In this document: piece by piece, positions 1 through 5,214 of the stretch
Numbering within the stretch: position 1 is the stretch's first letter
How the letters are laid out: each line of letters opens with the position of its first letter
From: Chloroflexota bacterium
GTDB lineage: Bacteria > Chloroflexota > Dehalococcoidia > UBA2979
DNA length: 5,448 bases
Assembly: GCA_027592975.1 (NCBI GenBank)
Contig: JAQCJS010000097.1
Span: forward strand, 1-5,448
Direction of reading: 5' to 3'
Program-made: the position numbers and the translations under genes
The notes under the pieces: model-generated
Told to the model about the DNA's origin: nothing
The model's database searches: none
What the model saw: the letters and a program-made list of their open reading frames with translations, nothing else

Positions 1-309
1 CCGCGGGGGTACCGATCCGACCGTTGGGCCACATGTCGCGAAGCAGCGCGAGGGCCGCGTCTGGGTCACCGAGCCTCATCAAGGCAACGAGGGCGATGAG
101 TCTCCGCTCCTCATCGGCGCCGTCATCTAATAGCTCAGCTCCTTTCATTATTGTGTCGAGGCTGAGACGCCTCTCACGAGAGACCTCTTGGGCGCGCTGA
201 TCCAAGAACTTGAGTAGCCCGAATACGGAGGTGGCCAGGACGCCTACTACCGCCGCTGCTGAAGCGAGGGAGTCGGGCGTGAGAAGAGCTACGACAGATG
301 CGAGAAGAC
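1..309 (-). pseudogene. 3' portion of putative membrane-protein gene interrupted by the IS; runs off left edge
   Basis: A minus-strand frame is open without a stop from 307 to the window edge (102 codons). It has no start of its own because the IS removed it. Removing the IS (310-1575) and one GAC copy joins it in frame to a 28-codon 5' piece at 1660-1576, giving at least 130 residues. In the rejoined protein, residues about 26-38 (AASLLASVVALLT) and 45-62 (around AAAVVGVLATSVFGLL) are hydrophobic and could form one or two membrane segments. They are followed by a charged stretch with QRAQEVSRERR (67-75), then a helical Leu/Ala-rich part (ERRLIALVALMRLGDPDAAL, 95-114) that resembles a HEAT- or TPR-like helical pair. 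I do not recognise the family. Codons such as TTA, CTA, ATA and AGT are commoner here than in the neighbouring genes. The part shown is intact apart from the insertion; the C-terminus is outside the window. Confidence 0.75.
307..309. repeat. Target-site duplication GAC, left copy
   Basis: GAC abuts the first base of the left inverted repeat and is repeated at 1576-1578 directly after the right one. Three bp is the usual duplication size for IS3-family elements. Deleting one copy with the IS restores the host reading frame. Confidence 0.85.
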
Positions 310-334
310 GGGTCCTGCCCCGGTTTCCCGGACA
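310..334 (+). repeat. IS left terminal inverted repeat (IRL)
   Basis: Twenty-five bases beginning GGGTCCTGCC and ending CCCGGACA are the exact reverse complement of 1551-1575. After a 7-base gap, a further block TGAGGCG (342-348) is matched inversely by CGCCTCA (1537-1543) at the same distance from the right end. The transposase-binding region may therefore extend to about 39 bp. Confidence 0.95.
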
Positions 335-374
335 CCTAGACTGAGGCGCTTGTTCGCCCAGGAAGGAGTCCGAG

Positions 375-662
375 ATGCCACAGGCATATCCAGCAGAGTT
401 TCGGCAGCGGGCGGTGGGACTGGCGCGGCAGGGCGCCCAGCCGGTCGCCCGGATCGCCGCGGACCTCGGGATCGCCCAGTCCTGTCTGCGTCGCTGGGTG
501 AAGCAGGCGGACATCGACGCCGGCCAGCGTCCGGGGCTGACCACCGAAGAGCACCAGGAGCTGGTTCGACTCCGTCGCGCGAACCGGGTGCTGGAGATGG
601 AGAACACGATCCTCCGGCAGGCGGCGGCGTTCTTCGCGCGCGAAAACGTGCTCCCAAAATGA
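375..662 (+). CDS. IS3-family transposase OrfA (HTH regulator/DNA-binding subunit)
   Basis: This 95-residue protein is the small upstream product of an IS3-family element. It binds the IS ends and forms the N-terminal part of the OrfAB transposase fusion. Residues about 8-38 (from EFRQRAVGLARQGAQPVARI through LRRWV) fit a transposase_8-type helix-turn-helix. Residues about 60-85 (LVRLRRANRVLEMENTILRQ) have leucines in heptad spacing, typical of the oligomerisation zipper. The ATG at 375 follows GGAAGGAG with about 6 nt of spacing, a strong ribosome site. The gene ends VLPK-stop, and its TGA (660-662) overlaps the orfB ATG (659-661) as ATGA. The frameshift heptamer CCCAAAA lies immediately before the stop. 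Length and ending are normal for the family and no damage is visible. Confidence 0.93.
   Translation: MPQAYPAEFRQRAVGLARQGAQPVARIAADLGIAQSCLRRWVKQADIDAGQRPGLTTEEHQELVRLRRANRVLEMENTILRQAAAFFARENVLPK
653..659 (+). promoter_or_regulatory. Programmed -1 ribosomal frameshift heptamer (C CCA AAA)
   Basis: In the orfA frame this reads C CCA AAA followed at once by TGA, an exact X XXY YYZ slippery heptamer. After a -1 slip the next codons are ATG AGC TTC, the start of orfB, giving the junction LPK-MSFRL. The overlapping ATGA also allows stop-start coupling. IS3-family elements use such a signal to make the OrfAB fusion. I did not define a downstream stimulatory structure. Confidence 0.75.
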
Positions 663-1535
663 GCTTCCGGCTCGCCCAGGAACTCGCCGCCCAGGGGACG
701 CCCGTGGCGGTGGCCTGCCGGATGCTTGAAGGTGTCCACGTCCGGATACTACGAGTGGCGAGGCCGTGAGCCGTCGCCGCGCGCGGTGGCGAACGCGGTA
801 CTCACCGAGCAGATCATCGAGATCCACGCGATGTCGCGGGAGAGCTACGGCGCGCCTCGGGTGCACAAGGAGCTTCGCCTCGGACGAGGGATCCACTGCA
901 GCCGTAAGCGCGTGGCACGACTGATGCGTTCGGCCCGGATCCACGGCGTGTACCGCCGCCGCGGTGAGCGCCGGCGTCCCGCCCTCGCCGTCCACGACGA
1001 CCTGGTGCGCCGTCGGTTCGTCGCCGATGCCCCGAACCGGCTGTGGCTCACCGATATCACGGAGCACCCGACCGGGGACGGCAAGGTCTACTGCGCCGCC
1101 GTGTTGGATGTCTTCTCGCGGCGCATCGTTGGCTGGTCGATCGCCGACCACTTGCGCACCGAGCTCGTGGTCGATGCGCTCGAGATGGCCCGCTGGAGAC
1201 GTCACCCGCGGGGCACGATCGTTCACAGCGATCGCGGCACGCAATATACGGCTTGGGCGTTCGGCCAACGGCTGCGTGCGGCGGGGCTACTCGGGTCGAT
1301 GGGGCGCGTCGCTTCCGCCGTCGACAACTCGATGATGGAGTCGTTCTGGGCGACGATGCAGAAGGAGTTGCTCAACCGTCGTCGGTACTGGCCGAGCCGG
1401 TCTGAGCTGGCGGCCGCGATCTTCGAGTGGATCGAAGCCTGGTACAACCCGCACCGACGGCACACGTCGATCAGCGATCTCAGCCCCGTCGATTACGAGC
1501 GAGCACACGCTCCCTCGTCCGATGCGGCATCATGA
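659..1535 (+). pseudogene. IS3-family transposase OrfB (DDE integrase domain), frameshifted by one extra base
   Basis: OrfB is the catalytic part of the IS3 transposase. The N-terminus MSFRLAQELAAQGTPVAVAC is read from ATG 659 in the -1 frame. The family motif VSTSGYYEW and the rest are read in the orfA frame from about 726. The break lies at ATG-CTT-GAA (722-730): removing one T at 726-727 gives ATG-CTG-AAG-GTG and an uninterrupted 291-residue protein, a usual length. Numbered from the TTG at 726, the rve-type core shows D110 (LTDITEH), D169 (HSDRGTQY) and E205 (MESFW), exactly 35 residues between the last two, so the DDE triad is intact. As it stands, the OrfAB product ends at 767-769 before the catalytic core. 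Internal initiation at TTG 726 has no visible ribosome site. Inactivating mutation or sequencing error are both possible. Confidence 0.85.
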
Positions 1536-1550
1536 TCGCCTCACACGTAC

Positions 1551-1575
1551 TGTCCGGGAAACCGGGGCAGGACCC
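1551..1575 (-). repeat. IS right terminal inverted repeat (IRR)
   Basis: This is the exact reverse complement of 310-334. It starts 15 bases after the orfB stop codon. The inner block CGCCTCA (1537-1543) continues the match to the left end after a 7-base unmatched gap. Confidence 0.95.
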
Positions 1576-1578
1576 GAC
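1576..1578. repeat. Target-site duplication GAC, right copy
   Basis: Partner of the GAC at 307-309. Because GAC begins with G and ends with C, the inverted repeats seem to extend one base outward on each side (309 and 1576). The triplet match sets the IS boundary at 310 and 1575. Confidence 0.85.
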
Positions 1579-1660
1579 TGGCGGCCTCCGAAGCGAATCG
1601 GCCAAGACCTCCGACAGAACTAATCGAAGCCTCCAGCAAGTCCCTCAACAGTCCGATCAT
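1576..1660 (-). pseudogene. 5' portion of the same IS-interrupted membrane-protein gene
   Basis: The minus-strand ATG at 1660-1658 follows a strong Shine-Dalgarno (GGAGG, 1670-1666) with 5-nt spacing, which fixes the start. The first 28 codons encode MIGLLRDLLEASISSVGGLG and eight more residues ending EAAS. Codon 28 (AGT) spans the target-site duplication. Read as it stands, the frame continues into the IS right end, adds eleven foreign residues (RVLPRFPGQYV) and stops at 1543-1541, so only a 39-residue peptide could be made. With the IS and one GAC copy deleted, it continues directly into the open frame at 307-1. The gene lies in the same orientation as the lyase gene and starts 126 nt after that gene's stop, with a terminator-like hairpin between them. 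Function unknown. The in-frame rejoining, good start signal and long open frame together make a real gene very likely. Confidence 0.75.
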
Positions 1661-1665
1661 TCTCG

Positions 1666-1670
1666 CCTCC
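1666..1670 (-). promoter_or_regulatory. Ribosome binding site of the IS-interrupted gene
   Basis: GGAGG on the minus strand lies 5 nt before the ATG at 1660. It is the strongest Shine-Dalgarno in the window and supports the interrupted frame being a genuine gene. Confidence 0.7.
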
Positions 1671-1713
1671 GGTGGCAATCTACGACTTCCGCAGGACCAC
1701 TGTGCGACACGCC

Positions 1714-1727
1714 TTTGCACATGCAAA
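1714..1727. promoter_or_regulatory. Dyad TTTGCA-CA-TGCAAA, possible operator
   Basis: Two perfect 6-bp half-sites are separated by 2 bp, in an AT-richer patch upstream of the interrupted gene (start 1660) and just past the terminator-like hairpin. The position suits a regulator-binding site for that gene. A weak -10-like TAGATT (1681-1676, minus strand) lies nearer the start but has no good -35. Function is inferred from position and symmetry only. Confidence 0.3.
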
Positions 1728-1753
1728 CGCCGCCCCCTCGCAGGGGCGGCGTT
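1726..1753 (-). terminator. Terminator-like hairpin after the lyase gene
   Basis: A perfect 11-bp stem (AACGCCGCCCC / GGGGCGGCGTT) encloses a 6-nt loop. It sits 33 nt past the lyase stop codon and before the start of the interrupted gene. On the minus strand it is followed by TGCATG, so there is no real U-tract. In high-GC genomes such strong stems often end transcription anyway. The stem is symmetric and could also act on plus-strand transcripts. Confidence 0.55.
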
Positions 1754-1762
1754 CGTGTGTGA

Positions 1763-1786
1763 CCGAGGGGGCCCGAGGGCCCTCGG
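1763..1786 (-). repeat. Inverted repeat immediately after the lyase stop codon
   Basis: CCGAGGG (1763-1769) and CCCTCGG (1780-1786) can pair around a 10-nt loop, and 1773-1786 is itself a perfect 14-bp palindrome. It directly abuts the TAG stop of the lyase gene. It may stabilise the mRNA 3' end or add to termination with the hairpin at 1726-1753. Confidence 0.4.
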
Positions 1787-3484
1787 CTAGTCGTTCTTTG
1801 GGACGGCGCTCGCGGAGGCCTGCGTGCCGCTGGTGCTGGTGAGCCAGCCGAACTTCTGCGGCTTGCGGCGCGCTTCCGGGTCCAGCGGGACGTTGATCAG
1901 GCTGGGGCCGTTGTGGGCCAGCGCCTTCTGCAACGCGGCGTCCAGATCAGCGGACGACTCCGCCAGGATCCCCATGCCGCCCAGGCCCTGCATCATGATG
2001 TCGTAGCGCGCGTTCAGGCTCATGCCGCCCACGGGCTTCTGATCGCCTTCGAACAGCTCCGCCTTGTGGCCGCCGATGCCGCCGTTGTTGAACACCACCC
2101 ACGTGATCGGCAGGTTGTAGCGGACGGCCACCTCGCACTCGGTGCCGGCGAAGCCGAAGGCGCCGTCGCCCTGCAGGCAGAGCACGTGCTTGCCCGTCTC
2201 CACCGCCGCGCCGATGGCGAAGCCGTGGCCGAGGCCCATGGACCCGAACGAGCCGGCGTCCAGGCGCGTGCGCGGCTGGAAGTTGTTGATCACGGAGCGG
2301 GAGATGTCCATGGTGCTCGCGCCCTCCGCGACCAACACCATGTCCTTCGGCATCGCCTCCGAGATGGAGCGCAGCGCGCGGTAGTAGCCGATGGGGTTCG
2401 ACTCTTCCTGCATCATGCTCTCCACGGCCTCCTGGTTGGTGCGCGCCTCCGCCTTCACCTGGGCCAGCCACTCGGAGTCCTGCGGGAAGGTCCATGGCTC
2501 GCGATCCAGCACGTCCAGCATCTGGCCCAGCGTCGCCTTCGCGTCACCGACCATCGCCACCTCGGTCGGCACGTTGACGCCGATCTCCTCGGGGTTGATG
2601 TCCAGCTGGATCACGCGCACGCCCTGCTTCAGGCGCGGCGGCAGGCCGAAGTGCAGCATCCAGTTCATGCGCGCGCCCATGAGCAGCACCATGTCGGCGT
2701 TCTGCAGGATGAAGGAGCGCGCGGCGGCCGCCGCCTGGGGGTGGTCGTCCGGCAGGATGCCCTTCGCCATCGGCATGGCGAGGAACGGCAGGCCGGTCTT
2801 CTCCACGAAAGCGCGCATCTCCTGCTCCGCGCGGGAGTAGGCGATGCCCTTGCCGATGATGATCAGCGGCTGCTCCGCCGTCTTCAGCGCGGCGATCGCG
2901 GCCTCAATGTCACGCGGGTCGGCCTGCATGCGGCGCGGGTCCGGGACGCGCTCCGCCCACTGCACCTTCTCCTCGTCCACGCTCCCCGCGATGATGTCAC
3001 CGGGCAGGTCCAGGTAGGAGGGGCCGGGCGTGCCGTAGAGCGCCTTCTTCACGGCCTCCGCGATGTAGATCGGGATGCGCTCGATCATCTCCACGCGCTC
3101 CGCGTACTTCGCGAAGGGGCGCAGCGGGGTGAGCTGGTCGGCCTCCTGGAAGAAGCCCATGGAGTGCCCGGACTGCTCGTACGAGCCGCCCAGCAGGAGC
3201 ATCGGCCAGCGGTTGGACCACGCGTTGGCGAAGGCGGCGACCGCGTTCAGGACGCCGGGGCCGGAGACGGCAAGCGCCGCGCCCATGCGCGGGCCGATGA
3301 ACGAGACGGCCTGCGCGGCGTACGCGGCGGGCATCTCGTGCCGCATGCCGGTGTAGGTCAGGCCCTCCGCCTGGCAGGCGCTCGCGATCCCCGTCACCGG
3401 GATGCCGACCACGCCGAAGATCTTGTCGATGCCCTGCGTCTTCAGGGAGCGGGCGATGATCTGCTCGCCAGTCAGTTGAGCCAT
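1787..3484 (-). CDS. ThDP-dependent 2-hydroxyacyl-CoA lyase (oxalyl-CoA decarboxylase family)
   Basis: This 565-residue protein belongs to the family that cleaves 2-hydroxyacyl-CoA to formyl-CoA and an aldehyde, or decarboxylates oxalyl-CoA; likely cytosolic and oligomeric. The ThDP pyrimidine domain (about 1-170) has FGVVGIPVT and the cofactor-activating Glu in RHE (E50). A central domain (about 190-350) follows. The pyrophosphate domain (about 370-545) carries GDG (439-441) through NN (466-467). Lyase rather than decarboxylase is favoured: FQE (112-114) replaces the Tyr-Glu pair of oxalyl-CoA decarboxylase, HFGLPPR (278-284) is as in human HACL1, and the tail RKPQKFGWLT (540-549) matches the HACL1 ending. 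G471 stands where Tyr is usual. I chose ATG 3484 (MAQLTGEQII), preceded by GAAGGGGA; the ATG at 3631 only adds 49 basic, non-homologous residues. Oxalyl-CoA decarboxylase activity remains possible. Confidence 0.88.
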   Translation of the reverse strand: MAQLTGEQIIARSLKTQGIDKIFGVVGIPVTGIASACQAEGLTYTGMRHEMPAAYAAQAVSFIGPRMGAALAVSGPGVLNAVAAFANAWSNRWPMLLLGGSYEQSGHSMGFFQEADQLTPLRPFAKYAERVEMIERIPIYIAEAVKKALYGTPGPSYLDLPGDIIAGSVDEEKVQWAERVPDPRRMQADPRDIEAAIAALKTAEQPLIIIGKGIAYSRAEQEMRAFVEKTGLPFLAMPMAKGILPDDHPQAAAAARSFILQNADMVLLMGARMNWMLHFGLPPRLKQGVRVIQLDINPEEIGVNVPTEVAMVGDAKATLGQMLDVLDREPWTFPQDSEWLAQVKAEARTNQEAVESMMQEESNPIGYYRALRSISEAMPKDMVLVAEGASTMDISRSVINNFQPRTRLDAGSFGSMGLGHGFAIGAAVETGKHVLCLQGDGAFGFAGTECEVAVRYNLPITWVVFNNGGIGGHKAELFEGDQKPVGGMSLNARYDIMMQGLGGMGILAESSADLDAALQKALAHNGPSLINVPLDPEARRKPQKFGWLTSTSGTQASASAVPKND

Positions 3485-3490
3485 GAGGAG

Positions 3491-3498
3491 TCCCCTTC
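3491..3498 (-). promoter_or_regulatory. Ribosome binding site deciding the lyase start
   Basis: GAAGGGGA on the minus strand ends 6 nt before the ATG at 3484. Family alignment also begins there, so the upstream in-frame ATG at 3631 is rejected. Confidence 0.6.
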
Positions 3499-3527
3499 TT
3501 GAGCGTCGCCCGGGTGGGCGGTGCGGT

Positions 3528-3545
3528 GCGCGACGGCCGTCGCGC
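3528..3545. promoter_or_regulatory. 18-bp perfect palindrome upstream of the lyase gene, possible operator
   Basis: GCGCGACGGCCGTCGCGC is fully self-complementary with no spacer. It lies 43 nt before the lyase start codon, between the possible -10 box (3635-3630) and the ribosome site. Length and symmetry fit a dimeric repressor site (for example TetR- or GntR-type). No regulator gene is visible in the window. GC-rich sequence makes chance palindromes more likely, but 9 paired steps is long. Confidence 0.4.
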
Positions 3546-3629
3546 TGCGTGGCCGTTGGCCGCTGTCCTGTGCCAGTCACGCGCGGCAGGGATACGCGCG
3601 GCCGAGCCATCCGAGATGCTGCGAGGCGC

Positions 3630-3635
3630 ATCTTA
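3630..3635 (-). promoter_or_regulatory. Candidate -10 box for the lyase gene
   Basis: TGTAAGAT on the minus strand contains a TAAGAT hexamer resembling TATAAT, with an upstream TG. It follows the hairpin at 3638-3681 and would give a leader of roughly 140 nt holding the 18-bp palindrome. No convincing -35 is seen. A 6-bp inverted repeat AGATGC/GCATCT (3614-3619, 3628-3633) overlaps it and could be an operator. Confidence 0.3.
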
Positions 3636-3637
3636 CA

Positions 3638-3681
3638 CGCCTCGACCCGTCCCGTCCCCGCCCCGCCGGGTGGTCGAGGCG
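3638..3681 (-). terminator. Hairpin after the dinB-like gene, possible terminator
   Basis: Perfect 10-bp arms CGCCTCGACC (3638-3647) and GGTCGAGGCG (3672-3681) flank a 24-nt C-rich spacer. It begins 28 nt past the stop of the DinB-like gene and ends just before the candidate -10 of the lyase gene. This arrangement suggests two separate transcription units. There is no U-tract, so termination is inferred from structure and position. Confidence 0.4.
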
Positions 3682-3709
3682 CAGCACGCCGGGCAGCCTC
3701 CGGACGGCG

Positions 3710-4174
3710 CTAGAGCCCGACCTTCACCGCAACCGCCTGCTCCAGGTGCCCGGCGTCGTGGGCGGCGCAGCGGGCGAACCAGCCCGCGTAGTTCATCGGC
3801 CCGTAAACCTCGTGCGTGACGGTGAGCACCTCGTCCGCATGCTCGGCGACGCGCTCCGGCAGCGCGAGGAACCGCGCGGAGGCCAGCACCAGCGCCCGGC
3901 GCACCTCCGCCAGCGTCGCGGGCGGGTCGGGCGGCAGGTAGCCGCGCGGGTGCTTCGCGATGGCGACGCCGCGCGCGGCGGATTCGATGACCGCGTCCAC
4001 GTTCAGCGTCCAGCCCAGGACGTGCTGCGCCACCTGCAGCACGCACCACTCCGCCTGGTCACCGCCGGGGTGACGCAGCGCGCCGGCCTCGTCCACATCC
4101 TCGATCGACTGGAGGAAGGCGGCACGCGCGGCGGCGACGGCGGGCCACAGGTCCACGAGCGCCGCGTTGCTCAC
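3710..4174 (-). CDS. DinB-superfamily (four-helix-bundle, metal-binding) protein
   Basis: This 154-residue protein has the form of DinB/YfiT-like proteins, small helical-bundle enzymes or damage-inducible proteins that usually bind a divalent metal through three histidines. The expected triad is present: H51 in VAQHVLGW, and H139 and H143 in AAHDAGHLEQ near the C-terminus. The long helical stretches between them (about 86-115) fit the bundle. Some relatives are thiol-dependent S-transferases acting with mycothiol or bacillithiol; the substrate here cannot be told. The start is GTG at 4174, with GGAG 6 nt upstream. The gene lies 13 nt after the DUF6941-like gene and is last in a three-gene minus-strand cluster. 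A hairpin follows it. No damage is seen. Confidence 0.75.
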   Translation of the reverse strand: MSNAALVDLWPAVAAARAAFLQSIEDVDEAGALRHPGGDQAEWCVLQVAQHVLGWTLNVDAVIESAARGVAIAKHPRGYLPPDPPATLAEVRRALVLASARFLALPERVAEHADEVLTVTHEVYGPMNYAGWFARCAAHDAGHLEQAVAVKVGL

Positions 4175-4187
4175 CCGCGTCTCCCGT

Positions 4188-4640
4188 TCATTGGGTGGCC
4201 ACCCGCCACACCTCCAGCGGGAGCGTGGTGATCTGCTCGCCCGCGCTCCACAGCTGCACCTCGTGCGGGCCGGTCACGGTGAACTCCAGGTTCGCGAGGT
4301 CGACCAGCAGGCTGGCACCCTCCAGCCGGCGGCCGGGGGCGGCCTCCACCTGGAAGCGCCCCTCCACCGGCGTGATCACGTCGCGGCCGTCGGCGTCCAC
4401 CATCTTCACGACGAACGGCACCGCGGCCCCCCCGGCGTCCTCGAACACGAGGCGCGCGACGAGCGCGAGGCGGGGGTGGGTGGCCGGCAGCGCGGAGACG
4501 CCGAGGTGGTCGATGCCGATGCCCAGCGCGTTCACCTTGCCGCCGTGCTCCGTGGCGGCGTCGCAGAGGAAGGCGTACTCCACGCACATCAGCGGCAGGT
4601 CGCCGGCGTCCTCGGCGTCACGAGGCGGCTCGAAAGTCAT
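4188..4640 (-). CDS. DUF6941-like protein of unknown function
   Basis: This 150-residue protein has no assigned function. Residues 21-29 (EYAFLCDAA) and 34-44 (GKVNALGIGID) match the start of a widespread family of short, mainly beta-stranded proteins that I recall as DUF6941. The middle (residues 58-100) alternates hydrophobic residues as in beta strands and includes KMVDADGRDVI. The end (GPHEVQLWSAGEQITTLPLEV, 125-145) resembles the closing strands of that family. No signal peptide or membrane segment is visible. ATG 4640 follows the tlpA-like stop by only 3 nt (TGA CCG ATG) with no clear Shine-Dalgarno, suggesting translational coupling. An internal ATG at 4589 would begin right before the conserved EYA motif and is an alternative start. 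The first 17 acidic residues could be a lineage-specific extension. Confidence 0.7.
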   Translation of the reverse strand: MTFEPPRDAEDAGDLPLMCVEYAFLCDAATEHGGKVNALGIGIDHLGVSALPATHPRLALVARLVFEDAGGAAVPFVVKMVDADGRDVITPVEGRFQVEAAPGRRLEGASLLVDLANLEFTVTGPHEVQLWSAGEQITTLPLEVWRVATQ

Positions 4641-4643
4641 CGG

Positions 4644-5210
4644 TCAGCGCCGCTCGGGGTCGGAGAGGCCGGCGGCGCGCAGACCGTCCGTCAGCACAGA
4701 ACCCAGCGCGGGGCCGACGCTCTTGCGCTGCAAGATCCCGTCTTTGTCGATGAAGAAGGTGGAGGGGAGCCCCTGCACGCCGTAGTGCGCCTGCACCGCG
4801 CCCGGCCGATCCACCAGCAGCGGGAAGGTGAGGTTGAACTCCTCGTTGAAGAAGAGGATCTGCTCCGGCGACTCGCGGTAGTCCACGGCCAGGATCGCCA
4901 GTTCCTCGCCGCGGGCGGCGTAGACCTTCTGGAACTCCGGCATCTCCGCGCGGCACGGCCCGCACCACGTCGCCCAGAAGTTGAGGAGCACCGCCTTGCC
5001 GCGGTAGTCGGACAGCTTCACCGGCTGGCCCGTCTTCGCGTCCGTGAGCAGGAAGTCCGGTGCGGGAGCGCCCACCTCCACCTTCGCGCTGGCGTCCAGG
5101 ATGCCCTGCTGCGCCCCCGTGTACCGAGGCAGCACGTCGCGCCAGACGAAGATGCCTCCGACGAGAAGCACGATGGCAGCGACGGTCGCGTAGCGGGCGA
5201 TGCGGTTCAC
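4644..5210 (-). CDS. TlpA/ResA-like membrane-anchored thiol-disulfide oxidoreductase
   Basis: This 188-residue protein is a thioredoxin-fold reductase tethered outside the cytoplasmic membrane, where relatives reduce disulfides in secreted proteins or apocytochrome c. The N-terminus has a short basic start (NRIAR) and a membrane segment at about 7-23 (YATVAAIVLLVGGIFVW) with no lipobox cysteine, so an uncleaved anchor is likely. The AhpC/TSA-type domain begins at VGAPAPDF (46-53). The active site is WCGPC (C83, C86) after LLNFWAT, and the cis-proline lies in GLPSTFFID (P149). GTG 5210 is chosen because GGAGG lies 4 nt upstream and the anchor starts there. The in-frame ATG at 5324 adds 38 residues unlike a signal peptide. 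It heads a compact cluster with the DUF6941-like and DinB-like genes. No cytochrome maturation genes are nearby, so the partner is unknown. Confidence 0.88.
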   Translation of the reverse strand: MNRIARYATVAAIVLLVGGIFVWRDVLPRYTGAQQGILDASAKVEVGAPAPDFLLTDAKTGQPVKLSDYRGKAVLLNFWATWCGPCRAEMPEFQKVYAARGEELAILAVDYRESPEQILFFNEEFNLTFPLLVDRPGAVQAHYGVQGLPSTFFIDKDGILQRKSVGPALGSVLTDGLRAAGLSDPERR

Positions 5211-5214
5211 GGGG

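Larger units (their letters stand above)
310..1575 (+). mobile_element. IS3-family insertion sequence, complete ends, 1266 bp
   Basis: The element is bounded by perfect 25-bp inverted repeats (310-334 and 1551-1575) and flanked by a GAC triplet on both sides (307-309, 1576-1578), as expected for the 3-bp target duplication common in IS3-family insertions. It encodes a small HTH/leucine-zipper OrfA and a DD(35)E OrfB linked by a -1 frameshift signal. Length, gene order and frameshift arrangement are typical of the family. The sequences look closest to IS3-group elements common in high-GC bacteria, but the subgroup is an inference. The outermost bases are GGG...CCC rather than the TG...CA common in this family. 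It inserted in the opposite orientation into a minus-strand host gene. The ends appear transposition-competent, but orfB carries a frame-breaking extra base. Confidence 0.93.

Noticed and set aside
337..342. TAGACT as an orfA -10 box within the IS left end
   Set aside because: Only four of six positions match and there is no usable -35 at the right distance, so it is not listed as a promoter.
336..1268. 310-residue minus-strand open frame across the IS
   Set aside because: It is antisense to orfA and orfB, whose products carry clear family motifs; it shows no motif of its own.
726..1535. OrfB as a complete 269-residue gene starting at TTG 726
   Set aside because: No ribosome site precedes it and the family N-terminus is found in another frame upstream. 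It is better read as a frameshifted gene from 659.
1913..3502. 529-residue plus-strand open frame opposite the lyase gene
   Set aside because: It is a His/Arg/Leu-rich mirror of the lyase coding strand, expected in high-GC DNA, with no domain and no ribosome site.
3485..3631. 49-residue N-terminal extension of the lyase from ATG 3631
   Set aside because: The extension is Arg/Pro-rich and unlike the family. It covers the palindrome and candidate promoter region, while ATG 3484 has a good ribosome site and matches the family start.
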